9,845 nucleotides of DNA from Desulfobacteraceae bacterium (lineage in GTDB: Bacteria; Desulfobacterota; Desulfobacteria; Desulfobacterales; UBA11574), in the NCBI GenBank assembly GCA_013203195.1, contig JABMQM010000659.1, positions 1 to 9,845 of the forward strand, in the 5' to 3' direction. The translations under genes and the position numbers were made by a program. The notes beneath the pieces were generated by a model. That model saw only the letters and a program-made list of their open reading frames with translations. It searched no databases and was not told the DNA's origin. Positions 1 to 6,292 of this stretch are shown here, piece by piece. Numbering within the stretch: position 1 is the stretch's first letter; each line of letters begins with the position of its first letter.

Positions 1-1
1 C

Positions 2-70
2 AAACGGGCGGATGAGCTGATGTTTAAAAGTAAAGCGGCCGGGCGCAACTGCTTGACGATCTCCGATTAG
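2..70 (+). CDS. C-terminal end of a GGDEF (diguanylate cyclase-type) protein, partial
   Basis: Reading from base 2, 22 codons run into TAG at 68-70. The peptide contains ADELMFKSKAAGRN, which matches the characteristic last helix of GGDEF domains (consensus of the type ADxAMYxAKxxGRN), followed by only a few residues before the stop. The GGDEF domain is therefore probably the C-terminal domain of this protein. GGDEF proteins make cyclic di-GMP from GTP, but the catalytic GG(D/E)EF motif lies outside the window, so activity cannot be judged. The gene converges on the hybrid kinase: its TAG overlaps the TAA of the kinase (67-69 on the other strand), so there is no room for a dedicated terminator between the two. 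The identification is inferred from a short tail, but the motif is distinctive. Confidence 0.72.
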   Translation, partial: KRADELMFKSKAAGRNCLTISD

Positions 71-1641
71 CCCTTTAGAACTTCCTCTAATTTATCCAAT
101 AACGCTGTAAGGTTAAACGGTTTTTGGATAAAACCTTGAGCACCTTCATCCAAAATCTCCCGCCCGGGGCCATCGATGGAATATCCACTGCAAACGATGA
201 CTTTCAGATTCGGACGAGCCTCCATGAGTTGCGGATAAACTTCCTTTCCCTCTATATCAGGCAGAATAATATCGAGCAGGGCTAAATCAATATTTCCATC
301 ATAACTTTTGGCGATATTAACTGCTTCCTGCCCGTTCACAGCCGCCAAAACACGGTAACCCAACCTTTCTAATAGTGCCCGGCTTACATCCCTGACTATT
401 TCTTCGTCTTCAACAAGGAGGATAGTGCCACTATCTTGGGGCAGCGCTCTCTTTGGCGTTGCAGGTATTTTTGCCGGTGCTTCTATGGCAGGGAGGTAGA
501 TGCGGACCACAGTTCCTCTGCCTGCTTCAGAATATACGGAAATCCATCCATTATGGTTTTTCACGACACCATATGCCGCAGCCATGCCAAGCCCCCGGCC
601 AGGAGACTTGGTGGTAAAAAACGGCTCAAATATTTTGCTTCTTATTTCATTATCCATCCCCTTGCCGTTGTCATCGACTTCGAGGCAGACATGGTATCCG
701 GGCTTAAGAGCTGAATGGTATTTTACAAACTCATCATCAATCTCTGCCCCTCTGATACTGATCCGAATACGACCCTCACCCTCGATAGCCTCTGATGCAT
801 TGGTCAAAATAGCGGAGAATACCATTTGCATTTGAGCCGGATCGGCATTTATATTCAAAACATCTGTCAACAGATCTGTCTCTATCTTAATGCTACGATC
901 GATACCATGCTGTATTAACGGCAGCACGTTTTCCACAAACGCATTCAATGATATGGTTTCAGCCTGATATTTGCCTCCTCTGGAATAGGCCAAAAGTTGA
1001 TCTGTCAGTTTAGTCATCCGATCAACGGAACCCTTCATCTGCCGGACATACCGAGCGATGTCTGCATTATCCGGCAAATCCATCTCAATTAGATCAAGGT
1101 TGCCGGTAATGCCGAATAAAGCATTGTTAAATTGATGCGCAATTCCGCCTGCCAGGGTATTAATGGCTTTTAGCTTGTTTAGTTCAGCGGTTCGTTTTTC
1201 AACACGGTTTTTCAACTCGTCATGAGCCTTTTGCAAGGCCTCCTCGGCCTGCTTGCGCTCAGCGTCTATTTCAGAAAAATAGAGCGCCATCTCGATGGTG
1301 ATGTTAAGGTCTTCATGCTGAAACGGCTTGATAATAAAGCCATAAGGATAAGCAAGCTTGGCGCGCTTAAGCCTTGCTTTATCAGCAAAGGCTGTAAGGA
1401 AGACAACTGGAACATCAAATTGTTTGCGTATTTCCTTGGCAGCTTCAATCCCGTCAATCTCACCTTTAAGAATAATATCCATCAATACTAAATCAGGAGT
1501 ATTCTCTTTTACCTTTTTAAGGGCTTCTTCTCCAGAACCCGCTATTGCGGAGACACTATAACCAAGTCTCTTCAACTGGCTTTCTAAATCCATTGCGACA
1601 ATGGCATCGTTTTCCACAATCAAGATTTGTGCTTTAGCCAC
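67..1641 (-). CDS. Soluble hybrid histidine kinase, REC-HisKA-HATPase-REC
   Basis: Cytoplasmic signalling kinase with no membrane segment. Numbered from the GTG at 1641 (524 aa), it has an N-terminal receiver domain (about 4-120; phospho-Asp D55 in LVLMD, K105 in IIKPF), an acidic helical linker (about 121-160, probably coiled coil), and an H-box AGGIAHQFNN with phospho-acceptor H169. The ATPase follows, with an N-box Asn (N281, LTNASEAI), G1 box DDNGKGM, F-box EPFFTTK and G2 GRGLGM. A second receiver (about 405-522; D457, K507) ends the protein. In the first receiver the acidic pair reads E-N rather than two acids. I chose GTG because GAGG lies 5 nt upstream and the protein then begins just before the first REC beta strand. 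A TTG at 1686 would add 15 residues but has a weak ribosome site. The REC-first layout suggests input from another kinase and an internal phosphorelay. Its stop overlaps that of the GGDEF gene. The partner is unknown. Confidence 0.9.
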   Translation of the reverse strand: MAKAQILIVENDAIVAMDLESQLKRLGYSVSAIAGSGEEALKKVKENTPDLVLMDIILKGEIDGIEAAKEIRKQFDVPVVFLTAFADKARLKRAKLAYPYGFIIKPFQHEDLNITIEMALYFSEIDAERKQAEEALQKAHDELKNRVEKRTAELNKLKAINTLAGGIAHQFNNALFGITGNLDLIEMDLPDNADIARYVRQMKGSVDRMTKLTDQLLAYSRGGKYQAETISLNAFVENVLPLIQHGIDRSIKIETDLLTDVLNINADPAQMQMVFSAILTNASEAIEGEGRIRISIRGAEIDDEFVKYHSALKPGYHVCLEVDDNGKGMDNEIRSKIFEPFFTTKSPGRGLGMAAAYGVVKNHNGWISVYSEAGRGTVVRIYLPAIEAPAKIPATPKRALPQDSGTILLVEDEEIVRDVSRALLERLGYRVLAAVNGQEAVNIAKSYDGNIDLALLDIILPDIEGKEVYPQLMEARPNLKVIVCSGYSIDGPGREILDEGAQGFIQKPFNLTALLDKLEEVLKG

Positions 1642-1936
1642 GGCTACCTCATTCGATTTTGGATTGCGGGTTTTCGGTTCATCCAATGTTACTCGTTAGG
1701 CAAATTTGGTTCTTCTCCCGCTTAGTTGATGCTGCTGACAAGACTTTTGCAAAACTTTTAACCCTTTATAATTTTAGAGCATTTCACTTGATTTGGATTG
1801 CAACAGCGGGCGTATTCCCCGCAGATTGGCTGGGCGTAGCGTAAATCCCGCCTCACAGAGCTGGGGAGCTTCATTCACACAGATGCTGAGAGAAGAAATA
1901 GAGCTACAGTTACAGGATCGCCGTCGCAATATACAG

Positions 1937-1964
1937 ATTATATTATAGTAATACAGAGTTGCAA
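1937..1964 (-). promoter_or_regulatory. Candidate sigma70-like promoter for the hybrid kinase
   Basis: On the - strand a TTGCAA (-35-like, 1964-1959) is followed after 16 bp by TATAAT (1942-1937), a perfect -10 consensus. A second TATAAT overlaps it one base upstream (1947-1942) but with only 11-bp spacing. The -35 word sits in an imperfect palindrome (TTGCAATATT-GGCAA, 1959-1973) that could be an operator half-site pair. The predicted transcript would carry a leader of roughly 250-290 nt before the kinase start, which is long. The kinase is otherwise separated by over 400 bp from the upstream omega-amidase gene, so it needs its own promoter or a long read-through. This is pattern matching in an AT-rich stretch, so confidence is limited. 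Confidence 0.35.
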
Positions 1965-2016
1965 TATTGGCAATTGTTTTAAGGGAAGGGGCAGGTTTAA
2001 AATTGATCAGGACAAT

Positions 2017-2028
2017 CCGCCAAGGCGG
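2017..2028. repeat. Short GC-rich palindrome
   Basis: CCGCC-AA-GGCGG is a perfect palindrome in an otherwise AT-rich spacer, about 50 bp downstream of the omega-amidase stop on the - strand. No run of T follows on either strand, so it is a poor intrinsic terminator. It could be a protein site or a degenerate interspersed repeat. Confidence 0.4.
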
Positions 2029-2076
2029 GACGGAATTGGACACCCATCGTGTTCATTTTGGACTCGTGGACGGACA

Positions 2077-2862
2077 CTAATCAGGAATCCGAATCAGATC
2101 GATATCTGCATCCATCCAGGCCGGGAATGATTTGCGGTACTCTTGCAGCTCGGAGTAAGAAAGTTGGGCGGTATGAGTACAGGCAGTGTGGGCCTTTTGA
2201 AAAAGAATGTTGCCTGCCGGATCGATAACGGAAGTGTCTCCGCTGTAGGTCAGGCCGTTGCCGTCAGTGCCGACGCGATTAACGCCGATAACGTAACACA
2301 GATTTTCAATGGCGCGGGCCTGCAGCAGGGACTTCCAGTGCATCGCGCGCTTTTCCGGCCAGTTGGCGACAAAGATCGCCACATCGAAGCGGTTGGAGAT
2401 ATTGCGTGTCCAGGCGGGAAAGCGCAAATCGTAGCAGATAAAGGGGCTGATCTTCCAGCCGTGCAATGGGACGATGATGGTTTTATCGCCGGCGCTGTAA
2501 ACCTTTTCTTCGCCCAACATGCGAAAAAGGTGTCGTTTGTCGTAGGTCAAAAGCCGTCCGTCCGGCTTGGCCCACAGCAGACGGTTATAAAAATTACCAT
2601 CGGCGTTAATGATGACGCTGCCGGTAATGTCAATGTTCTTTTGGCGTGATTTTTCCTGAAGCCACTGGGCGGCGCTGTCTTCCATGCCCTGGGCCAGCTT
2701 TGCGGGAGCCATGCTGAAGCCGGTCGTAAACATCTCCGGCAGAATAATCAGATCCGTATCTTCTTGAATGTCGTCAATCTTTTGGTCAAATCCGGCCAGG
2801 TTGGCATCAATATCTTCCCAGACCAGTTCGCTTTGAATAATAGTTAGCTTTAAATTTCGCAT
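2077..2862 (-). CDS. yafV: Omega-amidase, YafV/Nit2-type carbon-nitrogen hydrolase
   Basis: A 261-residue single-domain nitrilase-superfamily enzyme of about the length usual for YafV/Nit2. The catalytic triad is visible: E43 in LPEMF, K109 in YDKRHLF and C143 in FICYDLRFP. The N-terminal strand MRNLKLTIIQSELVWED and the late motif GDTSVIDPAG are typical of the branch that hydrolyses alpha-ketoglutaramate and alpha-ketosuccinamate to the free keto acids plus ammonia. No signal peptide, so cytosolic. The ATG start overlaps the end of the aminotransferase gene by 13 nt and has no well-placed Shine-Dalgarno (GGAAAGG is about 14 nt away), which points to translational coupling. Pairing with a YbdL-type transaminase mirrors the known glutamine transaminase/omega-amidase partnership, in which the amidase makes transamination irreversible and detoxifies the amide product. 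Substrate choice is inferred from family and context. Confidence 0.88.
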   Translation of the reverse strand: MRNLKLTIIQSELVWEDIDANLAGFDQKIDDIQEDTDLIILPEMFTTGFSMAPAKLAQGMEDSAAQWLQEKSRQKNIDITGSVIINADGNFYNRLLWAKPDGRLLTYDKRHLFRMLGEEKVYSAGDKTIIVPLHGWKISPFICYDLRFPAWTRNISNRFDVAIFVANWPEKRAMHWKSLLQARAIENLCYVIGVNRVGTDGNGLTYSGDTSVIDPAGNILFQKAHTACTHTAQLSYSELQEYRKSFPAWMDADIDLIRIPD

Positions 2863-4004
2863 AATTTTTTTGCAGCCCTTTCCAAAGTTTCGTCTTTTTT
2901 TGCAAAACAGAACCTAAGCACACGGTGATCATCGTTTTGGTGATAAAAGACCGAAGGCGGTATCGAAGCCACCCCGTGCCGGATGGTCAGCCGTTTGGAA
3001 AACTCGATATCGGACTCATCGCTGATGGAGGCATAATCGAGCATTTGAAAGTATGTCCCCTTGCAGGGAACAGCCTTAAAGCGCGAAGTTTCGATCAGCG
3101 CCAGAAATTTGTTGCGCTTTTTTTGATAAAACTCCGCAAGCTTCAGATAAGCGTCTTTTTTCTGCATAAATTCCGCGTAGGCATACTGAATCGGCGTGTT
3201 GGAGGCAAAAGTAAGAAACTGGTGCACCCGTTGAAATTCTGCTGAAAGCGGTTCCGGTGCCAGGCAGTAACCGATCTTCCAGCCGGTAGTATGGTATGTC
3301 TTGCCGAAAGAGCTGATGACAAAACTTCTTTGGGCAAGTTCCGGATGTCGGGCCATGCTCTCGTGGACCTGACCGTCGAAGATAATATGCTCGTAAACCT
3401 CGTCGCTGATGATCAGCACATTCGTATCTGCGACAATACGTTTTAAAGCGGATATGTCTTCATCCGCTAAGACGGCGCCGGTGGGATTGTGGGGCGAATT
3501 TAGAATTATCAGCCGTGTTTTTGAAGTGATTGCAGCTTGAACGTCATCCCAGTCAATGTGATAATCCGGAAAGTTGAGCTTCACAAATACCGGTACTCCA
3601 CCGTTTAATGCAATAGCCGGCACGTAACAATCAAAAGCCGGCTCAATCACGATAACTTCATCGCCGGGATGAACGACTGCGCTGATGGCCGCAAACAGGG
3701 CTTCGGTGGCACCGGAGGTTATTGTAATTTCCGTGGCAGGATCGTAAACGGCATTGTAGAGTTGTTCGGTCTTTTCCGCAATCCTTTCCCGCAGCGCCGG
3801 AACGCCTTGCATGGGTGCGTACTGGTTGTATCCGCTGCGCATGTATTTATCCACCAGGGCCAGAAGATCAGGATCAACCTCGAAATCCGGAAATCCCTGG
3901 GAAAGATTAATGGCTTTGTGCTCAGCGGCCAAGGCCGACATAACCGTAAATATGGTGATACCGACGTCAGGAAGCTTTGATTGCAGTTTCATAGTTTTCA
4001 TCAT
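2850..4004 (-). CDS. ybdL: PLP-dependent aminotransferase, YbdL type (methionine/glutamine aminotransferase)
   Basis: Fold-type I class I/II aminotransferase, cytosolic. The start of the domain, LPDVGITIFTVMSALAAE followed by INLSQGFPDF, is diagnostic of the YbdL/kynurenine aminotransferase-like group. Using the ATG at 4004 (384 aa), the PLP lysine is K235 in SSFGKTYHTTGWKIGY, the cofactor-contacting NSPHNPTG holds N173, D201 and Y204 lie in ISDEVYE, and the substrate-carboxylate arginine is R364 in LRFCFAK. E. coli YbdL prefers methionine, and relatives use glutamine as amino donor to re-aminate keto acids such as 2-keto-4-methylthiobutyrate. The start is uncertain: a TTG at 4019 and ATGs at 4004, 4001 and 3992 are all in frame, none with a strong ribosome site. 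I chose the first ATG because homologues begin about 10 residues before the LPDVG motif. The gene lies 45 bp after the Ada-like gene and overlaps the omega-amidase, so the three probably form one operon. Confidence 0.9.
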   Translation of the reverse strand: MMKTMKLQSKLPDVGITIFTVMSALAAEHKAINLSQGFPDFEVDPDLLALVDKYMRSGYNQYAPMQGVPALRERIAEKTEQLYNAVYDPATEITITSGATEALFAAISAVVHPGDEVIVIEPAFDCYVPAIALNGGVPVFVKLNFPDYHIDWDDVQAAITSKTRLIILNSPHNPTGAVLADEDISALKRIVADTNVLIISDEVYEHIIFDGQVHESMARHPELAQRSFVISSFGKTYHTTGWKIGYCLAPEPLSAEFQRVHQFLTFASNTPIQYAYAEFMQKKDAYLKLAEFYQKKRNKFLALIETSRFKAVPCKGTYFQMLDYASISDESDIEFSKRLTIRHGVASIPPSVFYHQNDDHRVLRFCFAKKDETLERAAKKLCEI

Positions 4005-4029
4005 CTGATGGTTTGTCAATTTTATGTTT

Positions 4030-4047
4030 AGACAGGATAGACAGGAT
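4030..4047. repeat. Two tandem copies of a 9-bp unit (AGACAGGAT)
   Basis: AGACAGGAT occurs twice in direct succession, perfectly, between the aminotransferase start and the Ada-like stop. On the - strand it reads as repeated ATCCTGTCT. From memory, similar ATCCTGT-type short repeats occur in intergenic DNA of environmental bacteria, but I cannot verify that here. It has no hairpin or T-run and is not a terminator. Confidence 0.6.
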
Positions 4048-4049
4048 TT

Positions 4050-4922
4050 TCAAGGTTTTTTTACGGTATCAGTAAATTGCTGTGCGGCTTCCCATCCAAG
4101 GATGGCTTTTTTCCTGGCCGGCCCTCCGCCATAATGTCCAAAAACCCCCATTTTGCGAATCACGCGGTGGCAGGGAATGAGACAGGAGATCGGATTCTGT
4201 CCCACGGCATTCCCGACAGCCCGTGCGGCCCGGGGCATGCCAATATGCCTGGCGATATCTTCGTATGTTACGGCACTGCCCAGTGGAATCAGCAGCAGTG
4301 CTTCCCATACTTTTATCTGAAAATTGGTTCCCCGGACATAAAGGTGCAGCGGTGCCGGATCCTGGTCGGCCGCAAAATCAAATATCCGATCCACCAGCGG
4401 CCGTGTTATTTTCGGGCTGAACTTTAGGGAGGCATTTTGCCACTTGTCCTGTAACCGGTTCACAAGGTCAGTTTTTTTCCCCGAGGACACGAATTCCAGA
4501 TGGCAGATACCGCGCTCTGTTGTTGCCAGCAGGCAATCGCCGAACACAGAGGGATGAACGCCGTATGTGATCTTAATTCCCCTGCCTTTTGCTTTATATT
4601 TACCCGGCGTTACCGCCTCACAGTTAACAAAAAGATCGTGCAGCCGTCCGGGGCTGGAAAGGCCGGAATCGTAAGTGGCATCTAAAATATTGCTCGAATT
4701 CTCGATGAGCTTTTTGGCGTATTCCTTGGTTAAAAACTGCAAAAACCGCTTGGGGCTGATGCCGACCCAGCGGCTGAAAAGCCGCTGAAAGTGATATTCG
4801 CTCAGGTTGACACTCTCGGCAATCTCAAGAAGAGACGGCTGCCGGTTAAAATTTTCTTCCAGAAATTTGATGGCCTGTTCTACGCGTTGATAGTCTTTTG
4901 ACAGTTGCTTGAAATCTCGCAT
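4050..4922 (-). CDS. ada: Ada-like protein: AraC-type regulator fused to O6-methylguanine-DNA methyltransferase
   Basis: A 290-residue two-part protein. The N-terminal part (about 10-110) is an AraC-family double helix-turn-helix, with YHFQRLFSRWVGISPKRFLQFL and a C-terminal TPGKYK as in Ada. A DNA methyltransferase module follows. Its active centre NPISCLIPCHRVI carries acceptor cysteine C251, R234 in RAVGNA is the expected base-flipping finger, and GHYGGG lies after it. It should remove methyl or alkyl groups from O6 of guanine by a one-way transfer to C251. E. coli Ada has about 350 residues. Here the N-terminal zinc/methyl-phosphotriester domain with its sensing cysteine is absent, so methyl-activated promoter switching by the classical route is not expected. 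I chose ATG at 4922 because GAGG sits 6 nt upstream. A TTG at 4949 would add 9 residues. It is followed after 45 bp by the aminotransferase and omega-amidase. Confidence 0.9.
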   Translation of the reverse strand: MRDFKQLSKDYQRVEQAIKFLEENFNRQPSLLEIAESVNLSEYHFQRLFSRWVGISPKRFLQFLTKEYAKKLIENSSNILDATYDSGLSSPGRLHDLFVNCEAVTPGKYKAKGRGIKITYGVHPSVFGDCLLATTERGICHLEFVSSGKKTDLVNRLQDKWQNASLKFSPKITRPLVDRIFDFAADQDPAPLHLYVRGTNFQIKVWEALLLIPLGSAVTYEDIARHIGMPRAARAVGNAVGQNPISCLIPCHRVIRKMGVFGHYGGGPARKKAILGWEAAQQFTDTVKKP

Positions 4923-5082
4923 TTTACACCTCGGGTCATACCAGTTCAATTATTCTGATATTGATAGCCTCGCAAGTAAAATATTCCAAATAACTTTATC
5001 GAGCAACCCGATTCTTACTGTAGGCAAATTATATAATTGGGTAAAATGCAGATTCTCCCGAATTTTTACAAATGATTTACCC
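4923..5082 (-). promoter_or_regulatory. Spacer with possible promoter for the ada-ybdL-yafV operon
   Basis: This 160-bp AT-rich gap between the channel gene stop and the Ada-like start contains a perfect 12-bp palindrome AATTATATAATT (5027-5038). It includes TATAAT on the - strand (5033-5028), about 105 bp before the ATG. I find no matching -35 hexamer at 16-18 bp, so it is only a candidate -10 or a binding site. No stem with a T-run is seen after the channel gene, so read-through from upstream is also possible. Confidence 0.25.
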
Positions 5083-5697
5083 TTACTCGGGAACGCCGTG
5101 GACTTTTTTGCGCCTGGCGATAATGCCAATGAACGGAAAAACAATCCAGACAAAAATACCGTATCGCGGATCCACTGTTGCCAGTAGGCAGGAGATCATC
5201 GCGATGACCGGCATCCCGATGATGACGCGTTTCACGGCGGGACTCGCGTCGCGCCGGATATCCGGTCCCGCCGCCTGTTTCTCCAACAAATACCACATTC
5301 CCGCAAGTGCAAGCCCGGCGACGACATAGGTGGCCGAGAAAATCATAACCGACAGCGGCTGATCGGAGTGCTGGCTGATGAGCGATGTGGGAAACGGAAT
5401 AAATGAAATTGCTCCAAGAAACACAAAATTCAGCCCCGTAAATCCCCTGGACTTTTTCTCACCCTGCTCCAGCAGTGCGTGCTGGGTAATCCACAACCGG
5501 CAGAGAATCGCAAAGCTGATAAGCCAGGAGATAAAGTGCGGCAGCTGCTTTGAAAGTGCCTCCAGAAAAACCTGCTGCGATACCGGTGTTTCAAGTTCGG
5601 GAAGTTTGAGTTCCAGCACCAGCAAGGTCATGGCAATAGCAAAGACCCCGTCGCTGATACCCCCGATACGATCTACATTAAACCACCGCTGCTTCAT
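5083..5697 (-). CDS. TMEM175-family (DUF1211) membrane channel protein
   Basis: A hydrophobic protein of 204 residues, the usual size of a single six-helix bacterial TMEM175 unit, which assembles as a tetrameric potassium-permeable channel. The family signature is clear in the first helix: DRIGGISDGVFAIAMTLL then LELKLP (about 9-33), with S15, D16, A20, T24-L25-L26 and P33 matching the (F/Y)SDxxxAxxxTLLxLxxxxP pattern. The residue before SD is Ile instead of the usual Phe/Tyr. LWITQH (68-73) matches the second conserved W..H motif. Further hydrophobic segments lie at about 87-108, 115-137, 155-173 and 178-195. I start at ATG 5697 because AGAAAGG lies about 9 nt upstream. An upstream in-frame start at 5721 would add 8 residues. 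The start lies inside the 3' end of the 108-residue gene (20-nt overlap), so the two are likely coupled. Ion selectivity is inferred from the family. Confidence 0.85.
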   Translation of the reverse strand: MKQRWFNVDRIGGISDGVFAIAMTLLVLELKLPELETPVSQQVFLEALSKQLPHFISWLISFAILCRLWITQHALLEQGEKKSRGFTGLNFVFLGAISFIPFPTSLISQHSDQPLSVMIFSATYVVAGLALAGMWYLLEKQAAGPDIRRDASPAVKRVIIGMPVIAMISCLLATVDPRYGIFVWIVFPFIGIIARRKKVHGVPE

Positions 5698-6004
5698 ATT
5701 TATGGACCTTTCTGATATCAAATGACAATACCACGTTGAAAATTCCGACGATCAGTAACGATATGCCGATTAACGTCGTGATTGCGAAGATACTGATCAC
5801 CGGATTGAATGAAATGGTATGTCCGAAAATCACGGTCACTATCCCGACCGTAAGACCCAGCCACCATTTCTCAAACCCGGCTTTTTTGGTGGCGGCTGCC
5901 GCGTCTTGCGGTGTTGCCGCAATGGCAATGGTTACCCCCGCCAGTACGCAGCCGACAGCAGCCCACTTGCGGGCTTTTGTTATGACATTTGATTTCTGTT
6001 TCAA
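5678..6004 (-). CDS. Small membrane protein, unknown function, TTG start
   Basis: A 108-residue protein I do not recognise. A hydrophobic stretch at about 13-31 followed by ATPQDAAAA could be a signal peptide or a first membrane helix. Two further hydrophobic segments follow (about 47-62 and 69-95), and then a charged tail SFDIRKVHKYEAAVV. The last segment, with SLLIVGIFNVVLSF, resembles short HdeD/DUF308-like membrane repeats, but too weakly to name. The start is TTG at 6004. It is well supported by AAGGAG six bases upstream, and the basic MKQKSNVITKARK beginning fits an inner-membrane N terminus. The stop lies 20 nt inside the TMEM175-type gene, so it is the leading gene of a coupled pair and might act as a channel partner. 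That role is inference from position only. Confidence 0.72.
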   Translation of the reverse strand: MKQKSNVITKARKWAAVGCVLAGVTIAIAATPQDAAAATKKAGFEKWWLGLTVGIVTVIFGHTISFNPVISIFAITTLIGISLLIVGIFNVVLSFDIRKVHKYEAAVV

Positions 6005-6039
6005 GTTTGTCTCCTTTATCTGTTTTTTTTGCTAAGGTC

Positions 6040-6061
6040 CCCGGCAGACTGGGTTGCCGGG
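6040..6061. repeat. Hairpin between the DUF1214 relic and the small membrane protein gene
   Basis: CCCGGCA (6040-6046) and TGCCGGG (6055-6061) form a perfect 7-bp stem with an 8-nt loop. On the - strand it is followed by GACCTTAGC and then eight A residues. On the + strand the eight T residues precede the stem. In neither direction does this make a standard intrinsic terminator. It lies about 36 bp before the TTG start, so it could affect translation or mark the end of the upstream transcript. Confidence 0.45.
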
Positions 6062-6078
6062 TATAGCTTAAAACTCAT

Positions 6079-6243
6079 CTATTTCACCAGCACGAGGTCA
6101 TCCGGCTTCCAGGTCTTGTCGGTATAAGCCTTGAGTGGACCGTAGAAGCGGTAGTACACAAAGAACCCCTTTCCCGGGACCGTTTCCACCCAATTGTTCT
6201 CATTGCCCTTCGTCCTACTTCTTCGTCTAAGTAGAAATCGCCC
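6079..6243 (-). pseudogene. 3' relic of a fourth DUF1254/DUF1214 gene (copy D)
   Basis: From 6210 down to TAG (6079-6081) the - strand encodes 43 residues that align with the C terminus of copies A and B. The pattern is KGNENNW, VPGKGFF, YRFYGPLKAY, DKTWKPDDLVLVK, against KGKQINW, IPGKSW, LRMYGPLEPW, NKTWRPSELELVK in B. This frame is open only back to a TGA (6244-6246), and the intervening residues (LLRRRSRT) do not resemble the family. The neighbouring frame reads GDFYL shortly before, which weakly matches the DxYF strand that should precede KGK. An indel plus truncation is therefore possible. No start codon or ribosome site fits. The relic abuts the palindrome at 6225-6266 and the divergent copy C. 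This may be what is left after C replaced the 5' part of D, or an assembly junction. Confidence 0.75.
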
Positions 6244-6266
6244 TCACAATGGAAAGCTACTTAGAC
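6225..6266. repeat. Perfect 10-bp inverted repeat at the copy C / relic D junction
   Basis: GTCTAAGTAG (6225-6234) and CTACTTAGAC (6257-6266) are exact reverse complements with a 22-nt spacer. The repeat starts 26 bases downstream of the copy C stop on the - strand. A third half-copy, CTACTT, lies at 6215-6220 and could pair with the AAGTAG at 6229-6234 as an alternative 6-bp stem. No T-run follows, so it is not a normal terminator. The outer words GTCTAA/TTAGAC recall integron attC ends, but the conserved AAC/GTT is AAG/CTT here. The spacer is too long for a classical tyrosine-recombinase core. Function unknown. Confidence 0.7.
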
Positions 6267-6292
6267 ACGCTTCCCTGGAGATATCGCTGAGC

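Larger units (their letters stand above)
1642..2076. other. 435-bp non-coding spacer upstream of the hybrid kinase
   Basis: I see no convincing gene here. A frame open from a GTG at 2043 to 1774 on the - strand would give 89 residues rich in Cys, Ser and Arg with no domain, no good ribosome site and no family resemblance, so I treat it as chance. The stretch holds a candidate promoter (1937-1964), a 12-bp palindrome CCGCC-AA-GGCGG (2017-2028), and three related TTGGAC/GTGGAC words between 2036 and 2078 ending against the omega-amidase stop. The first 45 bases (1642-1686) could be coding if the kinase uses its upstream TTG. Confidence 0.6.

Noticed and set aside
1959..1973. Xer/dif-like recombination site
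   Set aside because: The imperfect palindrome is only 15 bp with no 6-8 bp central spacer between 11-bp arms, so it does not have the dif layout.
1774..2043. An 89-codon open frame on the - strand starting with GTG in the spacer before the kinase
   Set aside because: No ribosome site, no domain or signal sequence, and an odd composition rich in Cys, Ser and Arg. It also runs through the promoter-like and palindromic region.
2143..2649. A 168-codon open frame on the + strand
   Set aside because: It lies entirely antisense to the omega-amidase, whose catalytic residues E43, K109 and C143 are all intact. The + strand peptide shows no recognisable family.
6031..6061. Intrinsic terminator at the hairpin 6040-6061
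   Set aside because: The run of eight T residues precedes the stem on the + strand and becomes an A-run after it on the - strand, so neither direction gives stem followed by U residues.
6225..6266. Integron attC site making copy C a gene cassette
   Set aside because: The outer words GTCTAA/TTAGAC fit, but the essential AAC/GTT triplets are AAG/CTT. The whole element is only 42 bp, no integrase is present and no second attC is seen upstream of C. Kept as an unexplained palindrome.
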